Shown here: positions 62,070-64,000 of the stretch, in pieces | Layout: each line of letters begins with the position of its first letter | How positions within the stretch are numbered: the stretch's first letter is position 1 | From: Mesorhizobium sophorae | GTDB taxonomy: Bacteria; Pseudomonadota; Alphaproteobacteria; Rhizobiales; Rhizobiaceae | Assembly (NCBI RefSeq): GCF_002270415.1 | Contig: NZ_NNRI01000015.1 | Coordinates: 1-64,000, forward strand | Direction of reading: 5' to 3' | Length of the DNA: 64,000 nt | Notes under the pieces: generated by a model | Databases searched by the model: none | The model's input: the letters and a program-made list of their open reading frames with translations, nothing else | What the model was told of the DNA's origin: nothing | Program-made: the position numbers and the translations under genes

Positions 62070-62083
62070 TTGACCCGTATCAA
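62070..62083 (+). promoter_or_regulatory. FNR/FixK-type box (TTGACCCGTATCAA)
   Basis: One-base variant of the FNR/FixK palindrome. Its centre is 71 bp before the plus-strand ATG at 62148. It lies about 250 bp from the cupredoxin start on the other strand. Confidence 0.5.
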
Positions 62084-62147
62084 AGCTGCCAGCCCTGTCT
62101 TCCTGTCTAATGCCTCCCATCAGAGCCTTCGAATTTGGGAGAGCATC

Positions 62148-62342
62148 ATGACTACTGCCGGAATCAACGTCCCTATCCCTGGACTCAAGGCGTTCGCCGA
62201 TGTCCTGTCCCGGAAGCGGTTTTTCGTCAGTCACGGTCACAACGGTGACCATCGAGGCGCGTTCGAGAAACGCCTCCAGTCCGTGCCCCGCCCCTGTAAT
62301 CAACCAAATCTGTGCCATATCGAGCTTCCTCAAGGCTGCTGA
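62148..62342 (+). pseudogene. 5' fragment of an unidentified gene
   Basis: A GGGAG site precedes an ATG that reads MTTAGINVPIPGLKAFADVL and onward. The frame then enters sequence that, on the other strand, is the start of a short-chain dehydrogenase. Only the first 25-40 codons look genuine. It appears to be the beginning of a gene placed behind the FNR/FixK-type box and cut off by rearrangement. Family unknown. Confidence 0.4.
62240..62318 (-). pseudogene. 5' fragment of a short-chain dehydrogenase
   Basis: The frame starts ATG with GAGGAAG upstream and reads MAQIWLITGAGHGL, the classical SDR N-terminus with the TGxxxGxG coenzyme motif. After that it changes abruptly to non-SDR sequence, running antisense to the plus-strand fragment at 62148. 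The rest of the enzyme is missing. It directly follows the gene at 62330 in the same direction. Confidence 0.55.
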
Positions 62343-62677
62343 ACCTGCACGATTGCGCCGGGGGTGTTGGGTGCGCCCTCGCGGATGCCCAGGTAACGGC
62401 GGGCAACCGGCACATCGCCCTGTACGATCTGGCGGATCGGACCGGTCGTGTTGACCACGGCCGAACCCGTCGGATTGGTCATGAAGCTGGCAAGCGGCTC
62501 CACAGTGCCGCTCCCGTCGGGGTTTGCCGACAGCACCAGCTGGTAGGGATGCTTCGGCAGAAGCCCCGTCACTCCCGCTTGCAAGATCTGCGTGAGGCCC
62601 TGGTCGAACAACGCGACGGTCGTGAGCGCCTTTCCTCCCGCGCCCAAAATGAGCTTCGTTTTGTTTGCGTCCCGCAT
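62330..62677 (-). CDS. hypothetical protein, possibly 5'-truncated
   Basis: This 115-aa protein reads TVALFDQGLTQILQAGVTGLLPKHPYQLVLSANPDGSGTVEPLA, then FMTNPTGSAVVNTTGPIRQIVQGD. It looks like the beta-rich domain of exported rhizobial proteins of unknown function. Such proteins would be expected to carry a signal peptide, which is absent here. The ribosome site is poor. It begins 10 bp after the channel-like gene. It may have lost its 5' end by deletion, or be translated by coupling. Confidence 0.5.
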   Translation of the reverse strand: MRDANKTKLILGAGGKALTTVALFDQGLTQILQAGVTGLLPKHPYQLVLSANPDGSGTVEPLASFMTNPTGSAVVNTTGPIRQIVQGDVPVARRYLGIREGAPNTPGAIVQVQQP

Positions 62678-62687
62678 CGCTCAGCGC

Positions 62688-63770
62688 TCATGGTGACTCG
62701 CCGAAATACTTGGCATGCAACTGCTCGACGAGCCCGCGCTCATGTGCGCCCAGAATTTCGACCGTCAGCCGCCTGGTCAAGGGACTGTTGCGTGCAAGAC
62801 CGAAGCCGTACTTATCCGGCTCGAAGAGGCCTCCGATGACACTGACCCGTTCTTCGGGGTGCGTATGCGCATAATATTCGAGCACGGGCGCATCGCCGAC
62901 GATCGCGTCGATTCTGCCGTCACGCAAAGCCGCTACCGCTTCCTCGATGTTCGGGAACGATTGCCGGTCGAAACCGGAGTTGCGGGCAAAATCCTCCGAC
63001 ACACTGCCGGTGAATACCCCGACCGACTTGCCGGGAAGATCGGCAAGGCTGTTGACCTGGTTGGTCAATGAAAGGGTGGTCATCACGCTCGTTACGGATG
63101 AGGTGACATAGGCGAGCACAGCAATCCCGAATATTAGCCACAAGCCCTGCCATACCCGTCCAATCCAACCGAAAACATTCTTTCGGCCAGATGCTTTGCC
63201 TGAGGCAACTGACATGATCGAGAAAAAGCTCTCCGCTATTCCGTCACGCCATCGACGCGGAAAGGCGGGATCAAACTTCCGGTCGAAGATGGTCAGCGAT
63301 ACGGTCGCCGCCGCGATGACAAAGGCGAGCCACGCATAGGCGCGAAGGAAGCCTGCGTCCCTCAAACCCGCCACAACGTCCAGGAATCCTGTGCCTTGAT
63401 GCTCGTTGACCATGATCCTCTGTCCGGCATCGAACCACGGATGAGTGAAATCGATCCGCTGCGCCCGGCCTTGTGTAATAGTGAGATTGGTGACGGCAAC
63501 GTCGATCTCGCCGTTTGCCGCGGCGTCGATCAGGGCACTAACCGTCGGGTAGGGGCGGTACCGGCTTTGCAAGCCCTGCGATGCCGCGATCGACTCCCAG
63601 AGTTCGACCGCCATTCCGGTGAAGCTACCTTTCTCCTGTATGACAAATGGCGGGCTGAGATAGAGGCCGACGCCGACTGGCTGTTTGGCTTGAGGCGTTT
63701 CCTGCCCAAGTGGACTGCTTACGGCCAGCAGGCTGAACAACACGGCTAGGCAGAGAGCGTTCCTCGACAT
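62688..63770 (-). CDS. ionotropic-glutamate-receptor-like ligand-gated channel protein
   Basis: This 360-aa membrane protein has a signal peptide (LCLAVLFSLLAVSSPLG), a first amino-acid-binding lobe (VGLYLSPPFVIQEKGSFTGMAVELWE ... NLTITQGRAQRIDFTHPW), a membrane segment (AYAWLAFVIAAATVSLTIF), a re-entrant-like region and a second helix (WQGLWLIFGIAVLAYVTSSVTSVMTT). The second lobe follows (LADLPGKSVGVFTGSVSEDFA). This S1-channel-S2 order is that of GluR0-type prokaryotic glutamate receptors. The K+-selectivity motif TVGYG is not present at the pore (SFFSIMSVASGKASGRKN), so ion selectivity is unknown. Confidence 0.8.
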   Translation of the reverse strand: MSRNALCLAVLFSLLAVSSPLGQETPQAKQPVGVGLYLSPPFVIQEKGSFTGMAVELWESIAASQGLQSRYRPYPTVSALIDAAANGEIDVAVTNLTITQGRAQRIDFTHPWFDAGQRIMVNEHQGTGFLDVVAGLRDAGFLRAYAWLAFVIAAATVSLTIFDRKFDPAFPRRWRDGIAESFFSIMSVASGKASGRKNVFGWIGRVWQGLWLIFGIAVLAYVTSSVTSVMTTLSLTNQVNSLADLPGKSVGVFTGSVSEDFARNSGFDRQSFPNIEEAVAALRDGRIDAIVGDAPVLEYYAHTHPEERVSVIGGLFEPDKYGFGLARNSPLTRRLTVEILGAHERGLVEQLHAKYFGESP

Positions 63771-64000
63771 GAAAGAGTTCCCGCCTGCGGAAGCATTGAC
63801 GAAATCGTCCCCTCCGGCCTTTCTCGAGACAATGGCCTGAGAGAACGCGCATTACCGAATCTATAACAAGCCGGGTGCGCGATCCGAAATCATGAATTTG
63901 TGTCCCGTTTCCGATAGATACCGTCTAGCTTGGGAGGAGACAGCGAAGCGATCTGAGCCGACGGAAGCCACGGGCGTAGTATTCGGTGAGGTCGCGCAAA
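63771..64000. other. right-hand end of window, upstream of the channel gene
   Basis: This should contain the promoter of the channel gene. No gene or clear element is recognised in the remaining 230 bp. Confidence 0.4.

Overview
The window looks like a chromosome or large-replicon segment of a high-GC alphaproteobacterium of the order Rhizobiales, most like Mesorhizobium. This rests on several things seen together: DUF768-type and DUF1127 small proteins, dense ABC-importer operons, alphaproteobacterial cytochrome bc1 subunits, and TTGAY-N4-ATCAA (FNR/FixK-type) boxes. I saw no tRNA, rRNA, CRISPR array or prophage. The only recognisable transposon is one IS630-family element. The species is inference.

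Layout. 0.9-6.1 kb: a peptide/nickel-type ABC importer operon (binding protein, fused double ATPase, two permeases), convergent with a PAS histidine kinase and a FixJ/NarL-type regulator (6.1-8.7 kb). 9.3-14.2 kb: alpha/beta hydrolase, metallo-beta-lactamase-fold hydrolase, Bfd-like ferredoxin and a large MscS channel. 14.4-18.1 kb: the IS630 element, then an orphan petA-petB pair with no cytochrome c1 gene and a Rieske protein that has lost its membrane anchor. 18.3-19.5 kb: a run of very small genes, two of them frameshifted. 20-29.9 kb: a creatinine-use locus with a GlxA-type regulator, a polyamine-type ABC importer, a LysR regulator, creatininase and a frameshifted creatinase. An MDR oxidoreductase behind a perfect FNR/FixK box sits inside it. 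30.5-32.4 kb: a Gly/Asp/His repeat protein and repeat-rich noncoding DNA.

32.4-40.5 kb is a seven-gene amide operon read on the minus strand: amiC-like sensor, amiR-like ANTAR antiterminator, two permeases, binding protein, formamidase/acetamidase and double ATPase. A promoter, a hairpin and an intrinsic terminator precede amiC. The arrangement suggests that an amide binds AmiC, frees AmiR, and lets transcription read through the leader into the uptake and hydrolysis genes. 42.0-44.9 kb holds a lactonase, hydroxyacid oxidase and RraA-type aldolase operon. 45.9-55.8 kb holds a globin, DUF1127, OsmC, two flavoprotein monooxygenases, a MaoC hydratase and a 1563-residue regulator that fuses SARP, alpha/beta-hydrolase, degenerate cyclase, ATPase and TPR modules. 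23-bp direct repeats lie just before that regulator.

56-64 kb is mostly small genes and a low-oxygen-looking group: a 128-aa protein and a flavodoxin-fold reductase behind an FNR/FixK-type box, a zinc alcohol dehydrogenase, a cupredoxin, and an ionotropic-glutamate-receptor-like channel protein. Two truncated 5' gene ends face each other at 62.1-62.3 kb. A recurring theme is single-base frameshifts in otherwise well-preserved genes (creatinase, DUF768, a CopG-like protein, a Cys-rich protein). That means either active gene decay or assembly indels, and read data would settle it.
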